Source of the DNA: Lachnospiraceae bacterium
GTDB taxonomy: Bacteria; Bacillota; Clostridia; Lachnospirales; Lachnospiraceae
Reading direction: 5' to 3'
Length of the DNA stretch: 44,185 bases
Assembly (NCBI GenBank): GCA_900770785.1
Contig: CAAGLJ010000008.1
Coordinates: forward strand, 1-44,185
The notes under the pieces are model-generated. The model was not told the origin of the DNA. It saw only the letters and a program-made list of their open reading frames with translations, and made no database searches. How positions within the stretch are numbered: position 1 is the first letter of the stretch; the number at the start of each line of letters is the position of its first letter. Of the stretch, positions 32,587 to 42,085 are shown one piece after another. The position numbers and the translations under genes were made by a program.

Positions 32587-34875
32587 CTACACCCTGTTAT
32601 AATTAATCAGGCAGCCTTTAAGAATAATCTGACGCTCTTCATCTGTCAGCTCACCCAGCGTCATTTCAAATTCTACCAGTTCTTTATCTTTAACTGCATA
32701 AGCCTTAATTACGCTTTCCTTATTCTCAACTGCCCTGCGTATTCCTGGGAAAAACAGGTAATCCAGATTCTTAAAGGGCAAATCTCCCTCTTTAATCAGG
32801 AAGGGAAGCATGCCCCAGTTAATTAAGTTGGAGCGGTATCTTTTGGTAGCATATTCATTAGCAATATTCGCCCAGCCACCCAATACCTTCTGGCAGCTTG
32901 CTGCCTGCTCTCTGGCAGAACCGTCACCGGGTTTTACGGCAAAAATAGTAGAGCCATAGCCCATGTTGCCTTCTCCGGCCTCCGGGAATCTGCCCTGAAC
33001 CACAGCCATAATCTCTTTTAATTCAGGCTTTACTTCCAGAGGACATTTTCCTTCCATAACTGCCTTCTGCGCCACCTGAATATCCTTGGCACGACCTACA
33101 TATTTAGGATCCTTTCTGGAAAGAGCAAACTCTGCCAGTCCCAAAGGATTGGAACGATAGGATGAAGTCTCCCCGGAAGGAATCAATTCATCGGTAGTGG
33201 TAACCGGGTCATGAATCTCAGAAACCACGCGAAGCAGCAGATTCTCCGGTAAAGCTGCCATTTCCGGCCAGTCCTTAATGTTGGGACCTAATTTAATCTC
33301 CACCTCCGGGTCTGCTACCCCTTTGGAATCGAATACACGATTGGCATAAATATTCGCATCAAAATGATATTGATAAGTACCAAAGTCACCGTCAAAATCG
33401 GTGGCAGCTGTCAAAAATCCTTTATTTGCTGCCGTTGCTGCAATGGAACGGGCATCCATCAAAGCTACAGAAGAAATCTGCCCACTCTGCAGCTTGCTTC
33501 CTTCCCTGTTAGGGAAGTTACGGGTGTTATGACGAATACTGAAGCCATTATTGGAAGGAGTATCTCCCGCACCGAAACATGGGCCGCAGAATGCGGTCTT
33601 CATAATCGCACCGGTTTCCATTAAAGTGGCTGCACATCCATTTCTAATCAGTTCCATATAAACAGGGGTAGAAGCCGGATATACGTTTAGAGAAAACTCA
33701 TCCGCACCGATATATTTTCCTTTCAAAATATCTGCTGCGGCACAGATATTTTCAAATCCTCCGCCGGCACAGCCTGCAATAATTCCCTGATCCACATAGA
33801 GCTTACCATCTCTGATTTTATCCTGCAAAGAATACTCTACCGCTCCATCCAGGCTTACCAGCGCCCTCTTTTCCACTTCTGCCAGTACATCGCCCAGATT
33901 CTGATTTACTTCTTCAATGGTGTACACATTGCTGGGATGGAAGGGCATGGCGATCATAGGCTTGATTTTACTTAAATCGACTACTACCATTCCATCATAG
34001 TAAGCTACTTCACCAGGATTTAATTCCTTATGATCCTGAGGTCTTCCATGAATTTCAAAGTACTCACGGATCACATCATCCGTTTTCCAGATGGAAGAAA
34101 GACAGGTGGTTTCTGTGGTCATTACATCAATACCAATACGGAAGTCCGCACTTAAAGAGCTTACACCAGGCCCCATAAACTCCATTACTTTATTTTTTAC
34201 ATAGCCATTGTCAAATACTGCACCGATAATAGCCAGAGCCACATCCTGAGGACCCACTCCCTTCACTGGCTCTCCGGTCAGGTAAATTCCTACTACACCA
34301 GGCATATTGATGTCATAGGTCTGGTTAAGAAGCTGCTTTACCAGCTCCGGCCCGCCTTCTCCCATAGCCATAGTACCCAAAGCGCCATAACGGGTATGGG
34401 AATCAGAACCTAAAATCATCCTTCCGCCGCCGCTCATCATCTCTCTGGCATATTGATGGATAACTGCCTGATGAGGGGGCACATAAACACCACCGTACTT
34501 TTTGGCACAGCTTAAGCCAAACATATGGTCATCTTCGTTGATGGTTCCTCCCACTGCACAAAGGGAATTATGGCAGTTGGTCAGTACATAGGGAATGGGA
34601 AACTTCTCCAGTCCCGATGCTCGTGCTGTCTGAATGATTCCTACAAAGGTAATATCATGGGAAGCCAGCTGATCAAATTTAATCCGTAGCTTTTCCATGT
34701 TATCCGACTGATTATGTTCTTTCAAAATCCCATAGGCAATAGTTTCCTTTGCTGCTTCCTCCCTGGAAACGACTTTTCCCGTTTTACTCTTAATTTCCTC
34801 TGCTGCGGATGCACTGTCGGGAACAATATCCATACCATTCACCAGATATGCTCCGCCATCCAATAATTGAATCAT
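32587..34875 (-). CDS. Aconitase-family hydratase (YbhJ-like)
   Basis: The 762-residue protein belongs to the aconitase/isopropylmalate isomerase superfamily but is not canonical AcnA or AcnB. [4Fe-4S] ligands are visible: one Cys in GIIAGCAGGGFENI (about 378-391) and a CxxC pair in KTAFCGPCFGAGDTPSNN (about 437-454). The active-site signature LGSDSHTRYGALGTMAMGEG (about 156-175) is intact, and a swivel-like C-terminal domain follows (about 600-760). The natural substrate is not predictable; annotation as hydratase is the usual cautious name. It lies 41 bp after glgP on the same strand. The combination suggests central-carbon metabolism but not a specific pathway. Confidence 0.85.
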   Translation of the reverse strand: MIQLLDGGAYLVNGMDIVPDSASAAEEIKSKTGKVVSREEAAKETIAYGILKEHNQSDNMEKLRIKFDQLASHDITFVGIIQTARASGLEKFPIPYVLTNCHNSLCAVGGTINEDDHMFGLSCAKKYGGVYVPPHQAVIHQYAREMMSGGGRMILGSDSHTRYGALGTMAMGEGGPELVKQLLNQTYDINMPGVVGIYLTGEPVKGVGPQDVALAIIGAVFDNGYVKNKVMEFMGPGVSSLSADFRIGIDVMTTETTCLSSIWKTDDVIREYFEIHGRPQDHKELNPGEVAYYDGMVVVDLSKIKPMIAMPFHPSNVYTIEEVNQNLGDVLAEVEKRALVSLDGAVEYSLQDKIRDGKLYVDQGIIAGCAGGGFENICAAADILKGKYIGADEFSLNVYPASTPVYMELIRNGCAATLMETGAIMKTAFCGPCFGAGDTPSNNGFSIRHNTRNFPNREGSKLQSGQISSVALMDARSIAATAANKGFLTAATDFDGDFGTYQYHFDANIYANRVFDSKGVADPEVEIKLGPNIKDWPEMAALPENLLLRVVSEIHDPVTTTDELIPSGETSSYRSNPLGLAEFALSRKDPKYVGRAKDIQVAQKAVMEGKCPLEVKPELKEIMAVVQGRFPEAGEGNMGYGSTIFAVKPGDGSAREQAASCQKVLGGWANIANEYATKRYRSNLINWGMLPFLIKEGDLPFKNLDYLFFPGIRRAVENKESVIKAYAVKDKELVEFEMTLGELTDEERQIILKGCLINYNRV

Positions 34876-34916
34876 GTTTTTCCTCCTTATCCTTCACTCG
34901 GCCCTCCGGCCTTCGC

Positions 34917-37436
34917 CTACTTCTTCAATCCCAAAATACTCTTCTTTTCCTCCTTCTCAATCTTTTCCGGAATAACTACCTTGTCCAGATGCCAGATTTC
35001 ATCCACATATTCCTGAATGGTTCTGTCGGAGGTGAATTTACCTGAACAGGCCACATTCAGGATTGCACTTTTTGCCCAGCCTGCCTCGTCACGATAAGCA
35101 TTTTCCACCTTCCGCTGTGCCTCAGCATAAGATTTAAAATCCTTCAAAATGAAGTAGCGATCCGCCACTGAGGTTTCCTGTGTATTCAGTAAAGAATTAT
35201 ACAGAGAACGGAACAGTTCAGAGTCATTATGAGAGTAGGTTCCGTTAACCAGCTGCATTAATACCTTACGAATATCCGGATCATTATTGAAAATTTCCAT
35301 AGGATTATAACCGCCGTGGTTTTCATAATTGATTACTTCATCAGAGCTTAAGCCGAAGATAAAGGCATTCTCTTCTCCCACCTCTTCTACGATTTCCACA
35401 TTAGCACCGTCCATGGTTCCTATGGTTAAAGCACCGTTCAGCATGAACTTCATATTACCGGTTCCTGAAGCCTCCTTACTTGCAGTAGAAATCTGCTCGG
35501 AAACATCTGCTGCGGCAAAAATCAGCTCTGCATTGGACACACGATAATTTTCAATAAATACCACCTTCAGCTTACCATTGATGGAAGCATCATTGTTGAT
35601 CACATCTGCCACTGAGTTAATCAGCTTAATGGTCAGCTTCGCAGTACGATAGCCGGCTGCTGCCTTTGCTCCGAAAATGAAGGTTCTGGGATAGAAATCC
35701 ATATCGGGATGCTCTTTAATTTCATTATACAGATACATTACATGGAGAATATTTAACAGCTGTCTCTTATACTCGTGGAGACGCTTAACCTGTACATCAA
35801 AGATAGACCGGGGATCTACCTGGATACCATTGTGTTCCAGGATATAGTTAGCCAGACGTACCTTGTTCTGGTATTTAATATTCATAAACTCCTGCTGTGC
35901 CTTTTCGTCGTCTGCATAGAGCTTCAGCTTGTTGATTTTAGGTAAATCAGTAATCCAGTCCTCACCCACATGAGCAGTTACCCAGTCTGCCAGCAGGGGA
36001 TTGCCATGTAGCAGAAATCTTCTCTGGGTGATACCGTTGGTCTTATTGTTGAATTTCTCCGGCATCATTTCATAGAAATCTTTTAATTCCTGATTTTTTA
36101 AGATTTCTGTATGCAGTCTTGCCACACCGTTTACGGAATAGCCAGCGGCAATGGCCAGATGTGCCATCTTAACCTGACCATCATAAATGATAGCCATTTT
36201 ACGGATTTTTTCCTGATTACCCGGATATTTCTGCTCAATCTGGATAATAAATCTGCGGTTGATTTCTTCCACAATCTGATAGATTCTGGGAAGCAGTCTG
36301 GAGAACAGCTCAATGGGCCATTTTTCCAATGCTTCTGCCATAATCGTATGATTGGTATAAGCACAGGTCTTAGTAGTAACCTCCCATGCCTCATCCCAGG
36401 TCAGGAAGTGTTCATCCATTAAAATACGCATCAGCTCTGCCACCGCTACCGTAGGATGGGTATCGTTTAACTGGAAAGTAACCTTCTCATGGAACTTACG
36501 AATATCCGTATGGGTTCTCATGTATTTGGATACTGCCTGCTGTACGGAGGCGGAAATAAAGAAATACTGCTGTTTTAATCTCAGCTCTTTTCCCGCATAG
36601 TGGTTATCATTGGGATACAATACTTCTACAATATTACGGGCCAGGTTTTCCTGCTCCACCGCTTTCTGGTAATCTCCCCGGTCAAAGGAATCCAGCTGGA
36701 AGCAGCTTACCGGTTCAGCGTCCCAGATTCTAAGGGTATTCACGATGCCGTTTCCGTAACCCACTACAGGATGATCATAGGGAACTGCCATCACCGACTG
36801 ATAGCCCTCCTGAACGAAGTGGCTTCTGCCCTGCTCATCCACACGAATATTAACGTAACCGCCGAATTTAACCTCCTTGGTATATTCCGGCCTCCTCAGC
36901 TCAAAGGGATTTCCGTCCTCCAGCCACTCATCGGGAACCTCAATCTGAAATCCGTCTCTGATTTCCTGCTTAAACATACCATAACGGTAACGGATACCAC
37001 AGCCATAGGCTTCATAGCCAAGGGTTGCCAAAGAATCTAAAAAGCAGGCTGCCAGTCTTCCCAGACCTCCATTTCCCAAAGCAGCATCCGGTTCCTGATC
37101 CTCAATTACGTTCAGGTCAAGTCCCAGCTCTTCCATTGCCTCCTTTACCGGCTTATAGGCCTGCAAATTAATAATGTTGTTGCCCAGGGCTCTTCCCATT
37201 AAAAATTCCATAGACATATAATAGACCATTTTAGGATCCTGCTCTTCATATTCTTTCTGGCTGCTCATCCAATGATCGATAATGGCATCCTTAATGGCAT
37301 AAGAAACAGCAGTAAAAATCTGCTTGTCGGTAGCCTCTTCCAAAGTCTTTCTATACAGAGTTTTTACGTTGTACAGTACACTTCTTTTAAACAGTTCTTT
37401 GTCAAACTTACTCATTAATGAAACCTGTTTTTCCAT
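34917..37436 (-). CDS. glgP: Glycogen/starch/alpha-glucan phosphorylase
   Basis: GlgP releases glucose-1-phosphate from alpha-1,4-glucans with PLP as cofactor. The 839-residue length fits the glycogen phosphorylase family. Seen are DHWMSSQKEYEEQDPKMVYY (about residues 54-73), NGGLGRLAACFLDS (about 122-135), FQLNDTHPTVAVAELMRIL (about 320-338), and the PLP site SKEASGTGNMKFMLNGALTI (about 652-671, Lys in GNMKF) followed by GTMDGANVEI. The start has a GAGGGAAG site. Its leader holds a 9-bp hairpin (37476-37497). It lies 80 bp after ileS and is followed by the hydratase gene, so the two may share a transcript. Confidence 0.96.
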   Translation of the reverse strand: MEKQVSLMSKFDKELFKRSVLYNVKTLYRKTLEEATDKQIFTAVSYAIKDAIIDHWMSSQKEYEEQDPKMVYYMSMEFLMGRALGNNIINLQAYKPVKEAMEELGLDLNVIEDQEPDAALGNGGLGRLAACFLDSLATLGYEAYGCGIRYRYGMFKQEIRDGFQIEVPDEWLEDGNPFELRRPEYTKEVKFGGYVNIRVDEQGRSHFVQEGYQSVMAVPYDHPVVGYGNGIVNTLRIWDAEPVSCFQLDSFDRGDYQKAVEQENLARNIVEVLYPNDNHYAGKELRLKQQYFFISASVQQAVSKYMRTHTDIRKFHEKVTFQLNDTHPTVAVAELMRILMDEHFLTWDEAWEVTTKTCAYTNHTIMAEALEKWPIELFSRLLPRIYQIVEEINRRFIIQIEQKYPGNQEKIRKMAIIYDGQVKMAHLAIAAGYSVNGVARLHTEILKNQELKDFYEMMPEKFNNKTNGITQRRFLLHGNPLLADWVTAHVGEDWITDLPKINKLKLYADDEKAQQEFMNIKYQNKVRLANYILEHNGIQVDPRSIFDVQVKRLHEYKRQLLNILHVMYLYNEIKEHPDMDFYPRTFIFGAKAAAGYRTAKLTIKLINSVADVINNDASINGKLKVVFIENYRVSNAELIFAAADVSEQISTASKEASGTGNMKFMLNGALTIGTMDGANVEIVEEVGEENAFIFGLSSDEVINYENHGGYNPMEIFNNDPDIRKVLMQLVNGTYSHNDSELFRSLYNSLLNTQETSVADRYFILKDFKSYAEAQRKVENAYRDEAGWAKSAILNVACSGKFTSDRTIQEYVDEIWHLDKVVIPEKIEKEEKKSILGLKK

Positions 37437-37475
37437 GTCTTCCCTCTCATTCTGCCGCTTTAACGGCTATCTTTG

Positions 37476-37497
37476 GATGGAGAAAAGTTTCTCCATC
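37476..37497. other. Hairpin in the ileS-glgP gap
   Basis: GATGGAGAA pairs with TTCTCCATC around a 4-nt loop, about 40 bp before the glgP start. No U-tract follows on the minus strand, so it is a weak candidate for ileS termination or a glgP leader structure. Confidence 0.35.
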
Positions 37498-37516
37498 TTC
37501 TTTCTTTTGTGCTTTA

Positions 37517-40500
37517 TTAAACGCGTTCCAGTCCTATTATAACATTTTCTTTGTTAACATTCCACTCTTTCTGATTTTCCAGAGCGCCTTCAAGCAAAAA
37601 TTCATCTGCCAAAACCTTTTGGGCAATCATGGCCTGATTCTTCTTTACGATTTCTCCAATTCGGGCATTATTCAAAACAGCAACCTTAATGCGGTCTGTT
37701 ACTTCATAACCGGAATCCTTACGCATGGTCTGGATTTTACTGATAATTTCGTATACGAAGCCTTCCTCTACCAGCTCTTCGGTCAGGTTGGTGTCCAGAA
37801 CCACCGTTACCTTATTATCTGCCTCAGATACATAGCCTTCTTTCTGACTCATGGTAATCAGCAAATCCTCTTCTGCAAGGATTACCTCCACCTCATCTAC
37901 CATGAAGGTGATCTTCCCTTTTTCCTTCAATTCGTCCATTGCACTGTTACCGTCCAATGAAGCCAGTATTTTCTGAATACCGCCCAGCTGCTTTTTGTAC
38001 TTTGGTCCCACAGTCTTTAACTGCGGCTTAAAGGTATAGGTGGTAAACTCCCGTACATCATCGGTGAAGGTTACTTTCTTTACATTCAATTCATCTGCAA
38101 TAATATCGGTAAAGAAATCATCCAGGGTAAAGTCTGCCTTTACAAACATATTGCCAATAGGCTGACGGTTCTTAATATTAGCCGTATTTCTGCAGGCACG
38201 CCCCATAACCACCACCTTTAAGAGTTCTTCCATGCTCTCTTCCAGCTGCTTATCTATATGGTTCTCGTCTGCTGTCGGGAAGTCGCAAAGATGTACACTT
38301 TCCGGTGCTGCTTTGTCGATGCTTCTGACCAGATTCTGATAGATTTCCTCGGTCATAAAAGGAATCATGGGTGCTGCCACCTTGGATACGGTAACGAGAG
38401 CGGTATAAAGCGTCATATAAGCATTAATCTTATCCTGCTCCATTCCCTTTGCCCAAAAACGTTCTCTCCCCCGTCTTACATACCAGTTGCTCATGTCATC
38501 CACGAATTCCTGCAGCGCTCTTGCCGCTTCCGGAATCCGGTAATTATCCAGATGATTATCTACTGTGATAATTAAGGTATTCATCTTGGACAAAAGCCAT
38601 TTGTCCATTATGGTCAGCTTATCGTAATCCAGACTGTACTGGGTAGCATCAAAATGATCAATATTGGCATACAGCACGAAGAAGGCATAGGTATTCCACA
38701 GGGTTCCCATAAACTTTCTCTGACCCTCCGTTACCGCCTTACCATGAAAACGGTTAGGCAGCCAGGGGGCGGAATTGATATAAAAATACCAGCGGATAGC
38801 ATCTGCACCATAGGTTTCCAGAGCTTCAAAAGGATCTACCGCATTTCCCTTGGACTTACTCATTTTCTGACCGTTTTCATCCTGCACATGGCCCAAAACG
38901 ATTACGTTTTCATAAGGCGCCTTATTAAATAACAGGGTAGATTCTGCCAGCAGGGAATAGAACCAGCCCCTGGTCTGATCCACTGCCTCAGAAATAAACT
39001 GTGCCGGGAACTGCTGCTCAAACAGCTCTTTATTTTCAAAGGGATAATGATGCTGTGCAAAGGGCATTGCCCCGGAGTCGAACCAGCAGTCAATTACCTC
39101 CGGCACACGCTTCATGGTTTTGCCACATTTAGGACAGTTACCGGTAATCTCATCCACATAAGGACGATGCAGCTCTACCGTTTTTGCCGCAGGATTTCCA
39201 CTTAAGGCCTCCAGCTCCTGCCTGCTGCCAATGGCCTCCATATGTCCACAGTCACCACATTCCCATACGTTTAATGGTGTTCCCCAATAACGGTTACGGG
39301 AAATACCCCAGTCCTGAATATTTTCCAGCCAGTCACCAAAACGGCCCTTACCGATGGATTCAGGAATCCAGTTAATGGTATTATTGTTGCGAATTAAATC
39401 CTCTTTCACCGCAGTCATCTTAATGAACCAGGATTCACGGGCATAGTAGATTAAAGGAGTATCACAGCGCCAGCAGAAGGGATAGTCATGCTCAAACCTG
39501 GGTGCATCAAAGAGCTTTCCTTCTTTATCCAAATCCGCCAGAATATCCTTGTCTGCATCCTTAACAAACTTTCCTGCATAAGCAGTTTCTTCCGTCAGCT
39601 CACCCTTTCCGTCAACAAACTGCAGGAAGGGCAAGTCATATCGTCTTCCCACCTGGGCATCATCTTCACCAAAGGCCGGAGCGATGTGAACGATACCGGT
39701 ACCATCGGTCATAGTGACGTAGGTGTCACAGGTTACATAATGGCCTTTTTTGTTCTGCTTTGCTGCCACCTCACCTGAGCAGGCAAAAAGAGGTTCATAT
39801 TCCTTATATTCCAAAGCCTTTCCGGTACAGGTGTCCAGAATTTCATAGGCCTTTACTTCTTCATTTCCAAGGGAGCCAAGAACCTTATCCAGCAGGGCCT
39901 GGGCCATATAATAGGTATAGCCGTCTGCCGCCTTTACCCTGGCGTAGGTTTCTTCCGGGTTCACGCAGAGAGCCACGTTGGAGGGCAGAGTCCAGGGGGT
40001 TGTGGTCCAGGCCAGGAAATAAGCCTCCTCTCCTGCCACCTTAAAACGAACCACTGCTGAACGTTCTTTTACCGACTTATAGCCCTGCGCCACCTCATGG
40101 GAGGACAGGGGGGTACCGCAGCGGGGACAATAGGGTACGATTTTAAAGCCTTTATAAAGAAGGCCCTTATCCCAAATCTGCTTTAAGGCCCACCATTCAG
40201 ACTCAATGAAATCATCATGATAGGTAACATAGGGATTATCCATATCTGCCCAGAAGCCAACCGTACCGGAAAAATCCTCCCACATTCCTTTATATTTCCA
40301 TACACTTTCCTTACATTTACTGATGAAGGGATCCAGACCATATGCCTCAATCTGCTCCTTGCCATCCAGCCCCAGCAGCTTTTCCACCTCCAACTCTACC
40401 GGAAGTCCATGGGTGTCCCAGCCTGCCTTTCGGGGAACCATATAACCCTTCATGGTACGATAGCGGGGAATCATATCTTTGATAACTCTGGTCAATACGT

Positions 40501-40672
40501 GTCCGATATGGGGCTTTCCATTAGCCGTAGGAGGGCCGTCATAAAAGGTGTAGGTCTTTCCTTCCTTACGGTTTTCCATACTCTTTTGGAAGATATTCTC
40601 ATCCTGCCAGAATTTCTGGATAGCTTTTTCTCTGTCGACAAAGTTAAGATTGGTGTCTACTTTCTGGTACAT
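37517..40672 (-). CDS. ileS: Isoleucyl-tRNA synthetase, long (eukaryote-like) type
   Basis: IleS charges tRNA-Ile. The 1051-residue class I enzyme has the HIGH motif in GKPHIGHVLTRVIKDMIPRY (about residues 52-71), the CP1 editing domain with GWDTHGLPVELEVEKLLG, and KMSKSKGNAVDPFEAL (about 605-620) with a following anticodon-binding domain. Zinc-type cysteines appear as CPRCGTPLS (about 185-193) and CGDCGH plus CPKCGKT. Length and N-terminus (TNLNFVDREKAIQKFWQDEN) point to the longer eukaryote-like IleS, a type often associated with mupirocin insensitivity in other bacteria. That phenotype is not shown here. It is controlled by an isoleucine T-box leader directly upstream. Confidence 0.97.
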   Translation of the reverse strand: MYQKVDTNLNFVDREKAIQKFWQDENIFQKSMENRKEGKTYTFYDGPPTANGKPHIGHVLTRVIKDMIPRYRTMKGYMVPRKAGWDTHGLPVELEVEKLLGLDGKEQIEAYGLDPFISKCKESVWKYKGMWEDFSGTVGFWADMDNPYVTYHDDFIESEWWALKQIWDKGLLYKGFKIVPYCPRCGTPLSSHEVAQGYKSVKERSAVVRFKVAGEEAYFLAWTTTPWTLPSNVALCVNPEETYARVKAADGYTYYMAQALLDKVLGSLGNEEVKAYEILDTCTGKALEYKEYEPLFACSGEVAAKQNKKGHYVTCDTYVTMTDGTGIVHIAPAFGEDDAQVGRRYDLPFLQFVDGKGELTEETAYAGKFVKDADKDILADLDKEGKLFDAPRFEHDYPFCWRCDTPLIYYARESWFIKMTAVKEDLIRNNNTINWIPESIGKGRFGDWLENIQDWGISRNRYWGTPLNVWECGDCGHMEAIGSRQELEALSGNPAAKTVELHRPYVDEITGNCPKCGKTMKRVPEVIDCWFDSGAMPFAQHHYPFENKELFEQQFPAQFISEAVDQTRGWFYSLLAESTLLFNKAPYENVIVLGHVQDENGQKMSKSKGNAVDPFEALETYGADAIRWYFYINSAPWLPNRFHGKAVTEGQRKFMGTLWNTYAFFVLYANIDHFDATQYSLDYDKLTIMDKWLLSKMNTLIITVDNHLDNYRIPEAARALQEFVDDMSNWYVRRGRERFWAKGMEQDKINAYMTLYTALVTVSKVAAPMIPFMTEEIYQNLVRSIDKAAPESVHLCDFPTADENHIDKQLEESMEELLKVVVMGRACRNTANIKNRQPIGNMFVKADFTLDDFFTDIIADELNVKKVTFTDDVREFTTYTFKPQLKTVGPKYKKQLGGIQKILASLDGNSAMDELKEKGKITFMVDEVEVILAEEDLLITMSQKEGYVSEADNKVTVVLDTNLTEELVEEGFVYEIISKIQTMRKDSGYEVTDRIKVAVLNNARIGEIVKKNQAMIAQKVLADEFLLEGALENQKEWNVNKENVIIGLERV

Positions 40673-40697
40673 TCTTTCATCCTTTCCTTAAAAATAT

Positions 40698-41015
40698 TAA
40701 AGGCCCCGTCCCGTAAAAGGACGAGGCCATAGTCTCGTTATACCACCTGTTACATCGCACGCTTTTGCTTCTTTTCCACCGCCCTCCCGCTGTGGCAGCT
40801 TCTTACTCAAAAGTTATACGCTCTTCCGCTAACGGGGAAGTACCGGCCCGGCCTACTGGAATACCCCCTGTGACTGTTCATCAATGAACGAAGGGTTTTC
40901 TTTCAGCTGGCAGCTCAGAAGGGATCTTCACCGATTTGCTACTTGCACCGGGCTCCCACCATCCCCGGCTCGCTGTGCCTTTCCTAAATCCGCTACTGTC
41001 TTCGTCAATGCTTTC
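40698..41015 (-). ncRNA. T-box riboswitch leader of ileS, isoleucine specifier
   Basis: The minus-strand leader has the T-box order: a Stem I region from about 41010, a specifier loop reading GGTGAAGATCCC with AUC (Ile) at 40923-40925, the GAGCTGCCAGCTGAA segment after it, the conserved T-box AGGTGGTATAACG (40736-40748), and a terminator stem GGCCTCGTCC/GGGACGGGGCC (40702-40728) followed by a T-run. Uncharged tRNA-Ile would bind and favour the antiterminator, allowing ileS expression. The T-box bulge sequence GGTGGTATAACG is a variant of the common GGTGGTACCGCG. Exact Stem I pairing was not modelled. Confidence 0.9.
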
Positions 41016-41022
41016 TTATTTT

Positions 41023-41060
41023 ATTATATGAAATTACACCATCTTACACCTTCTTGTCAA
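41023..41060 (-). promoter_or_regulatory. Candidate promoter of the ileS T-box transcript
   Basis: A perfect TTGACA (41055-41060) is followed on the minus strand by TAATTT at 18 bp (41031-41036) and TATAAT at 26 bp (41023-41028). The -10 choice is therefore ambiguous. Confidence 0.45.
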
Positions 41061-41158
41061 GATAGTAAAACCTGCTTACAGTGGTGAATATTATAGTACC
41101 CGCCTGAAAGAGCCTGTAATCATTCTCATGATCAAAGGTTTTCGTGTAGGCGGCTAGT

Positions 41159-41183
41159 CCTTCAACAGAGGGACTGTTGAAGG
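41159..41183. repeat. Perfect 10-bp inverted repeat
   Basis: CCTTCAACAG and CTGTTGAAGG pair perfectly around the loop AGGGA. No U-tract follows, so it is more like an element end or protein site than a terminator. Confidence 0.7.
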
Positions 41184-41254
41184 TCTGATTGCAGTTATTA
41201 GCTTATACTTGACTGCTTTTGGGCTTAGATATGCCATTGGAAGCAATAAGACAC

Positions 41255-41294
41255 AAAAATAGCCGACCTGTCTGGTAAACTCAGCGGCATTTTT
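41255..41294. terminator. Bidirectional terminator-like stem
   Basis: AAAAAT and GCCG pair with CGGC and ATTTTT around a 19-nt loop, with one bulged A. The T- and A-runs on both sides fit a bidirectional terminator, though no gene ends close by. Confidence 0.5.
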
Positions 41295-41320
41295 GTCACC
41301 AAATCCTTGTAAAATATCAA

Positions 41321-41340
41321 TTTTTTTTTTGGGGGGGGGG
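41321..41340. repeat. T10G10 homopolymer junction
   Basis: Ten T are followed directly by ten G, in non-coding sequence 117 bp from the right defence operon. It is either slippage-prone biology or an assembly artefact. Confidence 0.95.
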
Positions 41341-41456
41341 TGCAGAGCAGACTTCCAGATGATAAAATAGATTTAAATTCGTTTGACCATCTGTCGGTCA
41401 TTCAAGCCTTAGCTTAAGCTGCAACTTCAGCCTTTTTACTTTATCCACTTATACTT

Positions 41457-42083
41457 TTATTTTTCACCTCTTCCCTCCCACAATTTTTCTCCCGGCATTT
41501 GCTGAAAGCAATATTCAACAAACGCCAGCATATTCGTGTCTTTAATACCTTCTATTTTCTTGGCGAATGTTCTTACTTGATTGACCGAATCAAGACTTAA
41601 TGGTCCAGTATTAATCGGAAAAATCTTTGTATAATATGAACCTTTTTGCGCATCGGGTATTCTTTTAACCATTATTCCAGCCTTTATCATTACATCCTCA
41701 AGGTTTGAAACATTATAGACTGGCACAATATACTCTTTTAATGAATGTCCTTCAAACAGTTCTCCAGAAATATATTTGGACTTTGTAATCTCATCACAAT
41801 CATCTGTATCCATTATGATAAAGAGTTTAAAATTTCTGAGACTTTTTGTTTTTCTGTCATATTCCACTGAATACTCATTAGCAAATTCCTTAAGCGTTCT
41901 GAACTGCTTTTTTCTTAGATATTCTAATAATCCATTTATCTGAATACTTCCACGCCCTTTATCTTTCGCGATAATCTTTACAGGTAAATGCAAGTTCGTA
42001 TAAATGTACTTTACTAATGCGAACTCAGATTTTCCATGAACAATGACTGCACATTTTGTATAACTTAATGTATTATGAGGCAC
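41457..42083 (-). CDS. TOPRIM-like effector paired with an AAA ATPase
   Basis: The 208-residue product starts at a GTG two bases after the ATPase stop, with AAGGAGG in the end of that gene, so the two are coupled. A first strand, CAVIVHGKSEFALVKYIY (about residues 11-28), places Glu where TOPRIM and RloB proteins have it, and FIIMDTDDCDEI (about 88-99) supplies the DxD-type aspartates. It does not show the RloB EGxxTE signature, so it belongs to a different branch from the protein at 112-825. By analogy with OLD and AbiL systems it could be a nuclease controlled by the ATPase. Substrate and trigger are unknown. The DNA is clearly more AT-rich than the core genes. Confidence 0.7.
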   Translation of the reverse strand: MPHNTLSYTKCAVIVHGKSEFALVKYIYTNLHLPVKIIAKDKGRGSIQINGLLEYLRKKQFRTLKEFANEYSVEYDRKTKSLRNFKLFIIMDTDDCDEITKSKYISGELFEGHSLKEYIVPVYNVSNLEDVMIKAGIMVKRIPDAQKGSYYTKIFPINTGPLSLDSVNQVRTFAKKIEGIKDTNMLAFVEYCFQQMPGEKLWEGRGEK

Positions 42084-42085
42084 TA

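Larger units (their letters stand above)
41061..41456. other. Gene-poor stretch between ileS and the right defence module
   Basis: No intact gene is visible. Short open stretches encode about 30 and 45 codons on the plus strand (ending near 41154) and the minus strand (through MAYLSPKAVKYKLITAIRPS), with no family recognised; they may be relics of a mobile element. The stretch also holds a perfect hairpin, a bidirectional terminator-like stem and a T10G10 run, all described separately. Confidence 0.6.
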
